This document shows, in pieces, positions 17,200 to 26,313 of a stretch of DNA of 64,000 nucleotides. The position numbers were made by a program, and so were the translations under genes. The stretch is taken from contig NZ_CP197474.1 in the NCBI RefSeq assembly GCF_052180245.1, positions 4,402,001-4,466,000 on the forward strand. The letters are read 5' to 3'. How positions within the stretch are numbered: the stretch's first letter is position 1; each line of letters begins with the position of its first letter. Origin of the DNA: Parapusillimonas sp013416435. Lineage in GTDB: Bacteria; Pseudomonadota; Gammaproteobacteria; Burkholderiales; Burkholderiaceae_B. The notes below the pieces were generated by a model. It did not search any database. It worked only from the letters and a program-made list of their open reading frames with translations, and was not told the origin of the DNA.

Positions 17200-18231
17200 T
17201 CAAGCCGCCGTCCAGTCCAGTATGACTTTCCCGCTTTTTCCGGACAGCATGGCCTCGAAGCCCGCCTGGTATTCTTTTACGGGATACCGATGGGTCACGA
17301 TGGGTGCGAGATTCAACCCGCTTTGCAGCATGGCGACCATCTTGTACCAGGTCTCGAACATTTCGCGCCCGTATATGCCCTTGATTTCAAGTCCTTTGAA
17401 AATGACTTTGGTCCAGTCGATGCCGAACCCCTGCGGCGGAATGCCCAGCATGGCGATCTTGCCGCCATGGTTCATCTGCTCGAGCATGGACACAAAAGCG
17501 CTGGGCGCTCCGGACATCTCCAGGCCGACGTCGAATCCTTCGGTCATGCCCAGTTCGCGCATGACGTCCTCCAGGGATTCGTTCTCGACGTTCACGGTGC
17601 GCGTCGCTCCCATTTCGGCGGCAAGCGCCAGACGATAGTCGTTGACGTCGGTCACGACGACATTGCGGGCGCCCACATGGCGGGCGATGGCCGAGGCCAT
17701 GGCGCCTATGGGGCCGGCGCCCGTGATGAGCACATCTTCTCCGACCAGGTTGAAGGCGAGCGCCGTATGTGCGGCATTGCCGAAAGGATCGAATATCGCG
17801 GCCAGTTCATCCGGCACGTCGTCGGGTATCTTGAAGGCGTTGAATGCCGGCAGCACGAGGTAATCGGCGAATGCGCCGGGACGGTCTACGCCGACACCCG
17901 ATGTGTTGCGGCACAGGTGCCGTCGGCCTGCCCGGCAATTGCGGCAGAAGCCGCAGGTAATGTGCCCTTCGCCGGACACCCTGTCCCCGATCCGGAAACC
18001 GGTGACCTCCTGGCCGACGGCCACGATCTCGCCGACATACTCATGGCCGACGTGCATGGGCACCGGTATCGTGCGCGCCGCCCAATCGTCCCATTTCCAG
18101 ATATGGATGTCTGTCCCGCATATGGCGGTCTTCCGTATCTTGATCAGCACATCGTTGTGGCCGATGGCGGGAATGGGGACGTCGGCAAGCTCGAGGCCTG
18201 TGCCCGCCGCCGTTTTGACTAGTGCTCTCAT
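17200..18231 (-). CDS. tdh: L-threonine 3-dehydrogenase
   Basis: A 343-residue zinc alcohol-dehydrogenase-type enzyme that oxidises L-threonine to 2-amino-3-ketobutyrate with NAD. Catalytic zinc ligands include Cys in TAICGTDIHIW and His/Glu in HVGHEYVGE; four cysteines in GHITCGFCRNCRAGRRHLC bind structural zinc; the Rossmann motif is VLITGAGPIGAMASAIARH. Size and sequence match E. coli Tdh. It starts 17 bases after the kbl stop, so both steps of threonine to glycine plus acetyl-CoA are encoded together. Confidence 0.96.
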   Translation of the reverse strand: MRALVKTAAGTGLELADVPIPAIGHNDVLIKIRKTAICGTDIHIWKWDDWAARTIPVPMHVGHEYVGEIVAVGQEVTGFRIGDRVSGEGHITCGFCRNCRAGRRHLCRNTSGVGVDRPGAFADYLVLPAFNAFKIPDDVPDELAAIFDPFGNAAHTALAFNLVGEDVLITGAGPIGAMASAIARHVGARNVVVTDVNDYRLALAAEMGATRTVNVENESLEDVMRELGMTEGFDVGLEMSGAPSAFVSMLEQMNHGGKIAMLGIPPQGFGIDWTKVIFKGLEIKGIYGREMFETWYKMVAMLQSGLNLAPIVTHRYPVKEYQAGFEAMLSGKSGKVILDWTAA

Positions 18232-18248
18232 GCTGGGGCCTGTTGACG

Positions 18249-19469
18249 TTAAAAGGTAGGTGGCTCAGGCCCCAGGCATCCCAGGCGCCGACCGGCGCGC
18301 TCGAATGCCGCCACGGCCCGATTGATCTGCTCCGGCGTGTGCGCCGCGCTCATTTGCGTGCGGATCCTCGCCTGGCCTCGAGGCACGACCGGGTACGAGA
18401 AACCAATGACGTAGACGCCTTCGCTCAGCAAGGCCTCCGCCATGTCGCCGGCCAGCCTGGCATCTCCGAACATCACGGGAATGATGGGATGATCGCCCGG
18501 CACCAGATTGAATCCCAATGCCTGCATTGCTTCTCGGAATTGCCTGCCGTTTTCATGGACGCGCCGCCGCAGCGCCTCGCCCTCGTCGCTTTGCAGCAGT
18601 TGCAGGACCTTCAGTGACGCAGACACGATGGACGGCGCAAGCGAATTGGAGAAAAGATAAGGGCGCGAGCGCTGGCGCAGCAACTCGGCAACGGATGCGT
18701 GCGTAGCCACATAACCGCCTGACGCACCGCCCAGCGCCTTGCCTAGCGTCCCCGTGATGATGTGGACGCGACCCTCGACGCCGCAGTGCTCGGGTGTGCC
18801 ACGCCCATGCCGGCCGACGAAGCCGACCGCGTGCGAGTCATCGACCATGACCAGCGCATTGAACTCGTCGGCCAGATCGCAAATGGACTTCAGGTCGGCA
18901 ATGACGCCATCCATCGAGAACACGCCATCCGTCGCAATCAGCTTGAAGCGCGCGCCGGCCGCATCGGCGGCCTGCAGCTGGGCACGAAGGTCGGCCATGT
19001 CGTTGTTGTTGTAACGATAACGGCGGGCCTTGCTCAATCGGATGCCGTCGATGATGCTTGCATGATTCAGGGCGTCGCTGATGACGGCATCGTTTTCGTC
19101 GAGCAAGGCTTCGAACAAACCGCCGTTGGCATCGAAGCAGCTCGAATACAACACGGCGTCTTCCATCTTCAGAAAGGCCGCCAAGCTTTCCTCCAACGCC
19201 TTGTGGCCCGCCTGCGTGCCACAGATGAACCGCACCGACGCAAGCCCGAATCCCGCCTCGTCCAGGCCTTGCTTGGCCGCTTGTATCAAGCGGCTGTCAT
19301 TGGCCAGGCCCAGATAGTTGTTGGCGCAGAAGTTCAGCACATGGGCGCCGCCTTGAAGGCGGACCTGGGCAGACTGCGGGCCGCTCATGACGCGCTCGGC
19401 CTTGAAATAGGCGTCGGCGCGCAATTGATCGAGCTGGCCCTGCGCGTGTTCGAAGAAGGCGCGGTTCAT
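18249..19469 (-). CDS. kbl: 2-amino-3-ketobutyrate CoA ligase (glycine C-acetyltransferase)
   Basis: A 406-residue PLP enzyme of the alpha-oxoamine synthase family that splits 2-amino-3-ketobutyrate with CoA into glycine and acetyl-CoA. Landmarks are LNFCANNYLGLA, the PLP stacking region SSCFDANGG, VDDSHAVGF and the PLP-lysine segment TGTLGKALGGASGG. The start MNRAFFEHAQ was chosen because it aligns with the family N-terminus; an in-frame ATG at 19484 (MGSDP...) lies inside a palindromic repeat and is probably not used. The repeat ends directly at the ATG and replaces the normal ribosome-site region, which may lower expression. Precedes tdh. Confidence 0.94.
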   Translation of the reverse strand: MNRAFFEHAQGQLDQLRADAYFKAERVMSGPQSAQVRLQGGAHVLNFCANNYLGLANDSRLIQAAKQGLDEAGFGLASVRFICGTQAGHKALEESLAAFLKMEDAVLYSSCFDANGGLFEALLDENDAVISDALNHASIIDGIRLSKARRYRYNNNDMADLRAQLQAADAAGARFKLIATDGVFSMDGVIADLKSICDLADEFNALVMVDDSHAVGFVGRHGRGTPEHCGVEGRVHIITGTLGKALGGASGGYVATHASVAELLRQRSRPYLFSNSLAPSIVSASLKVLQLLQSDEGEALRRRVHENGRQFREAMQALGFNLVPGDHPIIPVMFGDARLAGDMAEALLSEGVYVIGFSYPVVPRGQARIRTQMSAAHTPEQINRAVAAFERAGRRLGCLGPEPPTF

Positions 19470-19499
19470 GGGGTCAGACCCCATTCGGGGTCTGACCCA
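19470..19499. repeat. Palindromic repeat between TRAP permease and kbl
   Basis: One full unit, centre ATTC, last base of the second arm changed. It encodes the final residues (GQTPNGV) and TGA of the TRAP permease and abuts the kbl ATG on the same strand. Confidence 0.9.
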
Positions 19500-22122
19500 G
19501 CGTCTGGGGAGCGTGACCCCTCAATCGGCGGCCCTGCATGACCCACATGAAACCCAGGATCAGCAACGCCGGTATGTAAAACCAGAATTCCGAAGGCCGA
19601 TTGGGATTCGGAATCTGCACGCGGTTAATGTCCCAGCCTTGCTCCCAGCCCGCGCGGCGCGCCTGGCTGCCGAATCGGACCGAGGCGATCTGCGCCTGGT
19701 CGCCCATGGCCATCACGGTCAGGCCCGCTGCGGACAGGCGCTGCAGGCCGGCCGCATCGCCGGTTGCCGTGCTGCCCTCCGGCAGCGCGGGCAAGGGCAC
19801 CGCCACAGTCTTCTGAAGCTCGTCGCCCTCCAGGTTCATACCGCTGAGCACCGCCACCAGCCGGCCTTTCTCGGGCATGTCGGCGGCAATCCTGAGCAGC
19901 TCGGAAGCCGGACGGGCCTCGTACTTGGGTGCGACGTGATTCATGAACCAGTCAGGCCGGAACAGCATGAAGGTCACCAGCAGCAATAGCGCCACCTCCA
20001 GCCAGGTCGCCTTGACACGCATCCAGCGTATCGTGGCAGCCGCAAACGTAAGCGAGGCCAGCGTAGCGCCTGAGACGACCAGGAACAGCTCGCCCCATCC
20101 TTCGACATCGATCAGCAATAACAGCGGATTGAATATGAACATGAAGGGCAGGACCGCCGTGCGCATGGCATAGGTCACGCCCTGTATGCCCGTCTTGATG
20201 GGATCCTCGCCCGAGATCGCCGCCGCGGCGAACGTGGCCAGCCCCACGGGTGGCGTGATGTCGGCCATGATTCCGTAATAGAACACGAACATGTGCACCG
20301 CGATCAGCGGAATGACGAGACCACTTTGCGCACCCAGCTCAACGACGACAGGCGCCATCAGGGTGGCCATCAGGATGTAGTTCGCCGTCGTCGGCATGCC
20401 CAGTCCCAGGACCAGGCAGACTGCTGCGGTAAAGAACAGCATGCCCAGCACGCTGCCCATGGACACCAGCTCCACGAACGCCGTCATGCGCAGGCCCAGG
20501 CCGGTGAGCGTGATGGCGCCGACGATCAGCCCGGCTGTGCCGCAGGCAATGGCGATGCCGATCATGTTGCGGGCGCCTTCCTGCAGGCCCGTCACGGTTT
20601 CCGACCAGCCTATGCCGAGCGAAGGAGCCACCGGCAACTTGCGGAACCAGGCGATGAGAGGCCTCTGGGTCAGCATCTGAACCAGCATGGACACCACGGC
20701 CCAGAATGCCGACAAGCCGGCCGACAGTTGCTCGACCGTCAGGCACCAGACCAGTATGCCGATCGGAATCAGGAAGTAGAGGCCCGCGCGGACGGTAGGC
20801 CAGGTTTCCGGACGTGTCGGATTGGTAATGTTGATATCGGTCGGCAAATCGGGATGCGATGCCGCGATGCGCAGCAGCCAGAGATAGAGCACCACCAGCA
20901 GACCGACAAGAATCGGGAATGCCGCCTCGCCGGCCACCGCCTGCACGCCCACGCCTATCCAGTAGACCAGGCCCATGACGATCAGCGACCCCGCAATACC
21001 CATGCCCCACCCCGCCATCTTCTGCAGGAGTGTGCGCGGTTTTCCGGCGGACATCATGGGCTGTATGCCCAGCTGCAAGGCTTCCAGATGCACGATGTAG
21101 AACAGCGCGACATAGGAAATGCTGGCGGGAAGGAGGGCGTGCCGGATGATGTCGGTATAGGGTATGCCCACGTACTCGATCATCAGGAAAGCCGCGGCGC
21201 CCATGACGGGGGGCATGATCTGCCCGTTCACCGAGGAAGCCGTTTCAATCGCGCCGGCGCGAATCCCGCCATAGCCCGCTTTTTTCATCAGCGGGATGGT
21301 GAAAATGCCGCCCGTCACGACGTTGGCGACAGAGGACGCCGAAACGATGCCGTTCACGGCGGACGACACGACCGCCACTTTGGCCGGGCCGCCGCGCAGG
21401 TGGCCCAGCAGCGCAAAGGAAACCTGCATCATGTAGTTGCCGGCGCCGCAGCGGTCGAGCAAAGACCCTAGCAATACGAAAATGAAAATATAGGACACCG
21501 ACACGCCCAGGGCGACGCCATAGACGCCTTCGGTGGTCAGCCACATGTGCGATACCAGGCGCTCCACCGACGCCCCCCGGTGCGCCAGCGCATCCGGCAG
21601 CCATGGCCCAAGAAGCGAATACAGGATGAAGATCGCGCCAAGCACCGCCATGGGCGCTCCAAGCGCGCGCCGTGTGACTTCCAGCAACAGGATCAGGCCG
21701 ACCGCGGCCACGCCGATGTCCATTGCAGTGGGAATGCCGGGCCGGCTTGCCAGTTCGTTGTAGAAGAGGAAAAGATACGAGCCGCAGAAGCCGGCAATGA
21801 GCGCCAACAGCCAGTCGTACCACGGCATCTGGTCGCGCGGAGAGCTCTTGCGGGCGGGATAGGCCAGATAGCCCAGGAACATCGCGATGCCCAGATGCAG
21901 CGCCCGCGCCTCGGTGTCGTTGAAGATGCCGAAGTTCAGAGAGAAAGGCAGCGGCGAGGCGTACCACAGCTGGAACAGCGACCAAGCGATCGCCCCTAGA
22001 AAAAGAACGGCGCCGGTTATTCCACCCACATTGCGGCCGCCACGATCGACGTCGGCAACCAATTGCTCTAGTTCGGCATTCGTTTGCTGAGGGTCGATGG
22101 ACGACGGTGCTGTCGTGCTCAT
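19474..22122 (-). CDS. TAXI-type TRAP transporter, fused small/large permease
   Basis: An 882-residue inner-membrane protein with many hydrophobic helices, combining the DctQ-like and DctM-like parts as usual for TAXI-TRAP systems. DctM-type motifs include AVVSSAVNGIVSASSVANVVTGGIFTIPLMKK, NGQIMPPVMGAAAFLMIEY, LGLGMPTTANYILMA and DITPPVGLATFAAAAISGEDP. A C-terminal soluble segment (PASELLRIAADMPEKG...) precedes a last helix. The start at 22122 (MSTTAPSSID) was chosen over an upstream ATG that adds 14 polar residues. The last eight codons and stop come from a palindromic repeat. The ligand of the paired receptor is unknown; some TAXI systems carry glutamate or succinate-like acids. Confidence 0.92.
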   Translation of the reverse strand: MSTTAPSSIDPQQTNAELEQLVADVDRGGRNVGGITGAVLFLGAIAWSLFQLWYASPLPFSLNFGIFNDTEARALHLGIAMFLGYLAYPARKSSPRDQMPWYDWLLALIAGFCGSYLFLFYNELASRPGIPTAMDIGVAAVGLILLLEVTRRALGAPMAVLGAIFILYSLLGPWLPDALAHRGASVERLVSHMWLTTEGVYGVALGVSVSYIFIFVLLGSLLDRCGAGNYMMQVSFALLGHLRGGPAKVAVVSSAVNGIVSASSVANVVTGGIFTIPLMKKAGYGGIRAGAIETASSVNGQIMPPVMGAAAFLMIEYVGIPYTDIIRHALLPASISYVALFYIVHLEALQLGIQPMMSAGKPRTLLQKMAGWGMGIAGSLIVMGLVYWIGVGVQAVAGEAAFPILVGLLVVLYLWLLRIAASHPDLPTDINITNPTRPETWPTVRAGLYFLIPIGILVWCLTVEQLSAGLSAFWAVVSMLVQMLTQRPLIAWFRKLPVAPSLGIGWSETVTGLQEGARNMIGIAIACGTAGLIVGAITLTGLGLRMTAFVELVSMGSVLGMLFFTAAVCLVLGLGMPTTANYILMATLMAPVVVELGAQSGLVIPLIAVHMFVFYYGIMADITPPVGLATFAAAAISGEDPIKTGIQGVTYAMRTAVLPFMFIFNPLLLLIDVEGWGELFLVVSGATLASLTFAAATIRWMRVKATWLEVALLLLVTFMLFRPDWFMNHVAPKYEARPASELLRIAADMPEKGRLVAVLSGMNLEGDELQKTVAVPLPALPEGSTATGDAAGLQRLSAAGLTVMAMGDQAQIASVRFGSQARRAGWEQGWDINRVQIPNPNRPSEFWFYIPALLILGFMWVMQGRRLRGHAPQTLGQTPNGV

Positions 22123-22247
22123 GTGAGAATTCCTATTGTATTGCTGACGATTCGGTCGGCCCATGGATAGACATGTAAGGGCCGAACCTGGAAACGGGGA
22201 GCGGGCGGCTTATGGCCACCCGCTTGCTACAAACGACATGGCTGGAT

Positions 22248-22267
22248 GCGCCCGCCGAGGCGGGCGC
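22248..22267. other. GC-rich hairpin between TAXI receptor and permease genes
   Basis: GCGCCCGCC-ga-GGCGGGCGC is a perfect 9-bp stem. It lies 20 bases after the receptor stop and 125 bases before the permease start. Such intercistronic hairpins can stabilise the upstream receptor message or attenuate read-through; the function here is inferred. Confidence 0.5.
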
Positions 22268-22287
22268 GCCGGCCGCGGGCCACGGCC

Positions 22288-23286
22288 TTACAGCAGGCCC
22301 TTTTCCTTGAAATACTTCTCAGCGCCGGGATGCAACGGAGCCGACAGGCCGTTCTTGACCATATCCTTGGCTTCGAGGTGTCCCAATGCGGGGTGCAGTT
22401 TTTTGAAGTCCTCGAAGTTGTCGAAGACCGCCTTCACGACCTGGTATACGGACTCTTCAGGAACGTCGGCGGATGTGACGAACGTAGCCAGCACGCCGTA
22501 GGTGTTGGTTTCCTGCGGGTTGTTCGGGTAGAGTCCGGCAGGGATCGAGACCTTGGCGTAATACGGATACTGCTCGACCAGCTTGTCGACAACCGGACCG
22601 GTCAGCGAGACCAATTGCGCGCCGCAAGTCGTGGTGGGGTCCTGAATGTTCGCCGAGGGATGGCCCACGCCGTAGAAGAAGCCGTCGATCTTGCCATCGC
22701 ACAGCGCCGAACCATGCTCGTCGGGACGCAGTTCGGAAGCCAGCGAGAAGAAGTCCAGGCCCTGGCCTCGCGCCTTCAACAGCTGCTCCATGGAGGCACG
22801 CGTGCCCGATCCCGGATTGCCGACGTTGAAGCGCTTGCCTTTGAAGTCGTCAAAAGACTTGATGTTGGCTTCCTTGCGGGCGACCACGGTGAAGGGTTCC
22901 GGGTGAATGGAAAACACCGAGCGCAGCTTCTTGAATGCGCCGGCATCCTTGAACTGGCCCTCGCCATTGTAGGCATTGAAGCCCACGTCGGACTGCACCA
23001 CGCCCAGGTCCAGCTCGCCGGCCTTGATCGTGTTGACGTTGAAGACCGAACCGCCGGTGGACTCCACTGAGCACCGCAGGCCGTGGGTGGAGCGATCCTT
23101 GTTAACCAGGCGGCAGATGGCGCCGCCGGCCGCGTAATAAACGCCCGTCACACCGCCTGTTCCGATGCTCACGAACTTCTGCTGCGCCGCTGCCGGCAGC
23201 GGCGCAGCCAGAGCCGCGAACATTGCCGCAGCACCGGCCGTCATGGTCAGGCGCTTGCCGAAAGAAGCGTTCAAAAACTTACGCAT
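22288..23286 (-). CDS. TAXI-family TRAP solute receptor
   Basis: A 332-residue periplasmic receptor. A signal peptide (MTAGAAAMFAALAAPLPAAAQQ) is followed by KFVSIGTGGVTGVYYAAGGAICRLVN, the characteristic TAXI opening. NVGNPGSGTRASMEQLL and VGHPSANIQDPTTTC are further family segments. The ATG is preceded by AAGGAG. It delivers an organic anion to the downstream fused permease; the gene order receptor-permease-kbl-tdh hints at a link to amino-acid or carboxylate catabolism, but that is inference. Confidence 0.92.
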   Translation of the reverse strand: MRKFLNASFGKRLTMTAGAAAMFAALAAPLPAAAQQKFVSIGTGGVTGVYYAAGGAICRLVNKDRSTHGLRCSVESTGGSVFNVNTIKAGELDLGVVQSDVGFNAYNGEGQFKDAGAFKKLRSVFSIHPEPFTVVARKEANIKSFDDFKGKRFNVGNPGSGTRASMEQLLKARGQGLDFFSLASELRPDEHGSALCDGKIDGFFYGVGHPSANIQDPTTTCGAQLVSLTGPVVDKLVEQYPYYAKVSIPAGLYPNNPQETNTYGVLATFVTSADVPEESVYQVVKAVFDNFEDFKKLHPALGHLEAKDMVKNGLSAPLHPGAEKYFKEKGLL

Positions 23287-23398
23287 GTCTAATCTCCTTG
23301 GGTTTCCCCGCTATTATCTCCGGCTCGTAACCGGTACATTACACGCCCATCTGCCTCATGCGCCAGATGGATGCGCTAAAAAAACGTAACGGCCGCAT

Positions 23399-24319
23399 TC
23401 AGCCGTGTCTTGCCACCGGGCTCCAGTAGGTCAGCTCATCTTTCATGCGCAGCTCCACCTCGTCCAGCCTATTCAGTATTTCCTGCCCGCCATGCACCGC
23501 ACATCTGGCAACCAAGTGTTCCGCCAGTGCCAGCGGACCGGCCATGGTATGGAAGAACGAGCCCGGCCCTTTGCGTCCGCTGCCCTCCTGGCCGCCTTCG
23601 GTTCGGAACAGAAGGACGTGGCCGGCATTGAGCGCAAGAGGAGACAGGGCGTCGTCCGTCAAAGCGATGACGGCGGCGCCTCGCGCAGCGACGGCTTGCG
23701 CAACCCGAATCGACTGCGTCGAGTAAGGCGACTGGCTCACCACCACGAGCGCGTCTTCCGCAGCCAAGAGGTCCGCCTGCTCATGCAGCGTGCTGCCGCA
23801 GCCGTCGAGCAGCACGCCATTGCGCCGCACCAACTGATATGCGTAACGCATCTGGAATGCCGTGCCAAAGCTGGACCGCGACCCCAGAAAGCCCACCAGC
23901 CTTGCCCGCAACATCGTTTGCGCCGCTGCGTCGAATTGGGCCGGCGTGTTCAGCACGCATGCCGACTGCACCGCCTTGCCTTGAAGTTCGGACAGCGCAT
24001 CGTGTGCAAACCGCGTTTTCCCCGGCCCGCCCGCCGCCTGCATGCGGGCCGCCCTTTGCCGCAAGGTATCGCCACCCGTCGCCAGGGCCTGCTGGAATGG
24101 AGCACGAAAGCTGTCATAGCTGGCGTAGCCGGCGGCGCGGGCAAGCCTGAGCATGGTGGCGGGTGACAGCGACAGCGCCTGCGCCTGTCTGCGCATGGAC
24201 CACAAGCCCACTTCGGCCGGATGGCGGCTCACCCAGCGCGCCGCCCTTTGCAATTCGGGCGTGAGCTCGGCGAACACCGCCTGCAGGCGCTGTTGCGGAT
24301 CGTTGAGAGAACCAGTCAT
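23399..24319 (-). CDS. MurR/RpiR-family transcriptional regulator
   Basis: A 306-residue regulator with an N-terminal RpiR helix-turn-helix (residues 1-75; QALSLSPATMLRLARAAGYASYDSFR) and a C-terminal SIS sugar/phospho-sugar binding domain (VVVSQSPYSTQSIRVAQAVAARGAAVIALTDD). The start MTGSLNDPQQRL was chosen because 72 upstream residues in frame are basic and carry no domain. It lies 113 bases from the TAXI receptor gene on the same strand and may regulate it; related RpiR proteins often sit beside transporters in Alcaligenaceae. Confidence 0.88.
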   Translation of the reverse strand: MTGSLNDPQQRLQAVFAELTPELQRAARWVSRHPAEVGLWSMRRQAQALSLSPATMLRLARAAGYASYDSFRAPFQQALATGGDTLRQRAARMQAAGGPGKTRFAHDALSELQGKAVQSACVLNTPAQFDAAAQTMLRARLVGFLGSRSSFGTAFQMRYAYQLVRRNGVLLDGCGSTLHEQADLLAAEDALVVVSQSPYSTQSIRVAQAVAARGAAVIALTDDALSPLALNAGHVLLFRTEGGQEGSGRKGPGSFFHTMAGPLALAEHLVARCAVHGGQEILNRLDEVELRMKDELTYWSPVARHG

Positions 24320-24419
24320 GCGGTGGGCGTAAACGCTGTTTGGCAAAAAACATATGCTACAACGCGACAAAAATTTAAAACAAATGTTTTTATCGGGGTT
24401 TGCCCTAGGACCGGGACCT

Positions 24420-24872
24420 TCAGCGCGTGTATTTGAAGGTTCCGCTCGCCGTCGCGACGAGCTGGTCTCCCGACCAGACTTCGCCGCGCGAGAAATAAAC
24501 GCTTTTGCCCTGCTTTTCGACGACCGCCTTCGCAATCAAGGTATCGCCCTCGGCAAGGTCGATGAAGTTCGTGGTCAGCGTCAGCGTGACGGCCCGGCGC
24601 GGCGGCTCGTTCTCCGGCGCGTATTGGCCGCAATACCCGCAAACCGAATCGAGCAGCGTGCAGATGACCCCGCCATGGACGCGGCCGCTGCGATTGCCCA
24701 GCCGGTCGGCCATTGCCAGGTGGATCTCGGCATAGCCCTGCCGCCATTCCACCAATCGCACTCCCAGCCACTCGAGATAGGGATTTTCCAAGGACAGTCC
24801 GGCCGGTTCTTCCGGCATCGTATTCAAGCTATTCATATCAACCAACCAAGAATCATTCCGGCCTCGTTCCAT
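24420..24872 (-). CDS. PaaI-family hotdog thioesterase
   Basis: A 150-residue hotdog-fold protein that probably hydrolyses an acyl-CoA. The signature is LGNRSGRVHGGVICTLLDSVCGYCG, with TTNFIDLAEGDTLIAKAVVEKQGKSVYFSRGEVW in the second half. The start at 24872 has a GAGG ribosome site and overlaps the rmuC end by 20 bases; an in-frame ATG at 24836 would remove the overlap but has no ribosome site. The substrate is unknown. Confidence 0.85.
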   Translation of the reverse strand: MERGRNDSWLVDMNSLNTMPEEPAGLSLENPYLEWLGVRLVEWRQGYAEIHLAMADRLGNRSGRVHGGVICTLLDSVCGYCGQYAPENEPPRRAVTLTLTTNFIDLAEGDTLIAKAVVEKQGKSVYFSRGEVWSGDQLVATASGTFKYTR

Positions 24873-26160
24873 TCGCCTCGCCGCCGGACGCGATCAGGTC
24901 CAGTCGTTCGTGCTCGTGGTCCGCATGCACGGGAGCCAAATCAGGCATTGTACGGTTCGCGCGGGCGGACAGCTCGCGGAATCGGGCCGCTTTGCCGTAA
25001 AGCCCCTGCTGTCCGGCAACCGACTTCACCACGTCGTTATAGTGGCGGCCCACCGTATCCAGCGTGGCGCCCAGCCGCTTCAGGCGTTCGGCCACCATGG
25101 CGACCTGATTGTAGATATCGCCGGCCCGCGCGCTGAGCTCGTGCGCCTGCTCATTGCTGCGCGCCGTCATCCAGAGATTGGCGATGGTCTTCAGGATGGG
25201 CATGAGCGTCGTGTGCGACACCAGGACCACGTTGCGCTGGTATCCGTAGTCGAACAATTCCCTGTCGTGCTTCATGGCTTCCATGTAGGCCGCTTCGATC
25301 GGCATGAACATCAGGACGAAACTCGGGCTGTGCAGGCCCGCCAGATTGCTGTAGTCCTTGCGGCCAAGGTCATCGATATGGTTGCGCACGGCTCTGACAT
25401 GGGCATCCAGGGCTTCTTGCAGCTGCCCCGGCGTTTCCGCCGCCACGGCACGCTCGTAGTCCACGAGCGATACTTTGCTGTCCAGCAGAATGTGCTTCTG
25501 ATCGGGCAGCTTCACGACGAAGTCCGGCAGCCTTGCCTTTCCCTGCTCGTCCCTCAGGCGCAGCTGCGCCTCATAATGGTCGCCGGCCACCAGGCCGGCC
25601 AGCTGCAGGGCCCGCTCCAGCTGCATCTCGCCCCAGTTGCCGACCGTTTTCTTGTCGCCCTTGAGCGCACTGGCCAGCGTCTGCGCCTCGGCGCTCATCT
25701 GCAGCCCCACTTCCAGCACACGGCGGACTTCAGTTGCCAGCACCGCATTGCCGCGCACCGCTTCATCGTGCACCTGGTTCACCCGCCGCTGAAATGCTTC
25801 GATCTGTTCCCGAAAGGGGGCGAGCAGCGTGTCCATCGACCGCTGGCTGTTGAGCGTGAATCGCCTGCCCTTCTCTTCCAGAATCTGGCCGGCCAGGTTT
25901 TCGAACTCGGCCTTGAGGATGTCTTTCGCCTGCCGCATCTCCTCCTCTTTCAGGCGCGACCCCTCCCGAACGTCGTCCAATCGCTCGCGCAAGCCGGACG
26001 CCTCGGCCTCGCTGCGTATCAATCGGTGTTCCAGCTCCTGCGCGGCCCGCCTGGATGCCTGGCGAGAACGACCCGTGCACGCCAGGGCGATCAACACCCC
26101 CGCGATCGCTCCCAAGGCGGCGGCCAGGACGGTCTGCAGTTCAATGGGCCATGGATTCAT
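24853..26160 (-). CDS. rmuC: DNA recombination protein RmuC
   Basis: A 435-residue protein. An N-terminal membrane anchor (VLAAALGAIAGVLIALACTG) leads into a coiled coil (about residues 30-120; RRAAQELEHRLIRSEAEASGLRERL) and the RmuC nuclease-like domain with LPDFVVKLPDQKHILLDSKVSLVDYERAV and HSPSFVLMFMPIEAAYMEA. RmuC limits recombination at inverted repeats in E. coli. That is worth noting in a genome rich in short palindromic repeats, though no direct link is shown. Confidence 0.94.
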   Translation of the reverse strand: MNPWPIELQTVLAAALGAIAGVLIALACTGRSRQASRRAAQELEHRLIRSEAEASGLRERLDDVREGSRLKEEEMRQAKDILKAEFENLAGQILEEKGRRFTLNSQRSMDTLLAPFREQIEAFQRRVNQVHDEAVRGNAVLATEVRRVLEVGLQMSAEAQTLASALKGDKKTVGNWGEMQLERALQLAGLVAGDHYEAQLRLRDEQGKARLPDFVVKLPDQKHILLDSKVSLVDYERAVAAETPGQLQEALDAHVRAVRNHIDDLGRKDYSNLAGLHSPSFVLMFMPIEAAYMEAMKHDRELFDYGYQRNVVLVSHTTLMPILKTIANLWMTARSNEQAHELSARAGDIYNQVAMVAERLKRLGATLDTVGRHYNDVVKSVAGQQGLYGKAARFRELSARANRTMPDLAPVHADHEHERLDLIASGGEANGTRPE

Positions 26161-26313
26161 GCCTGTACTCTTTCGTGAATGATCATTGCTCGCCCGCGCC
26201 TCTCTTGCGCTTGACTATTTGACGTAACTTTGTATGCTTCGTATTTCCGTCCGCGTACCCGGCCGACCATGCATAGTTTACGCGGCATGCCTGCGCCCCT
26301 TCCTTAGCCAAAC

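Noticed and set aside
19470..19484. Upstream start of kbl (MGSDP)
   Set aside because: Encoded by the palindromic repeat; the family N-terminus aligns with the downstream ATG.
20293..21471. 392-codon plus-strand frame
   Set aside because: Antisense to the TRAP permease; composition rich in His, Arg and Gln typical of shadows.
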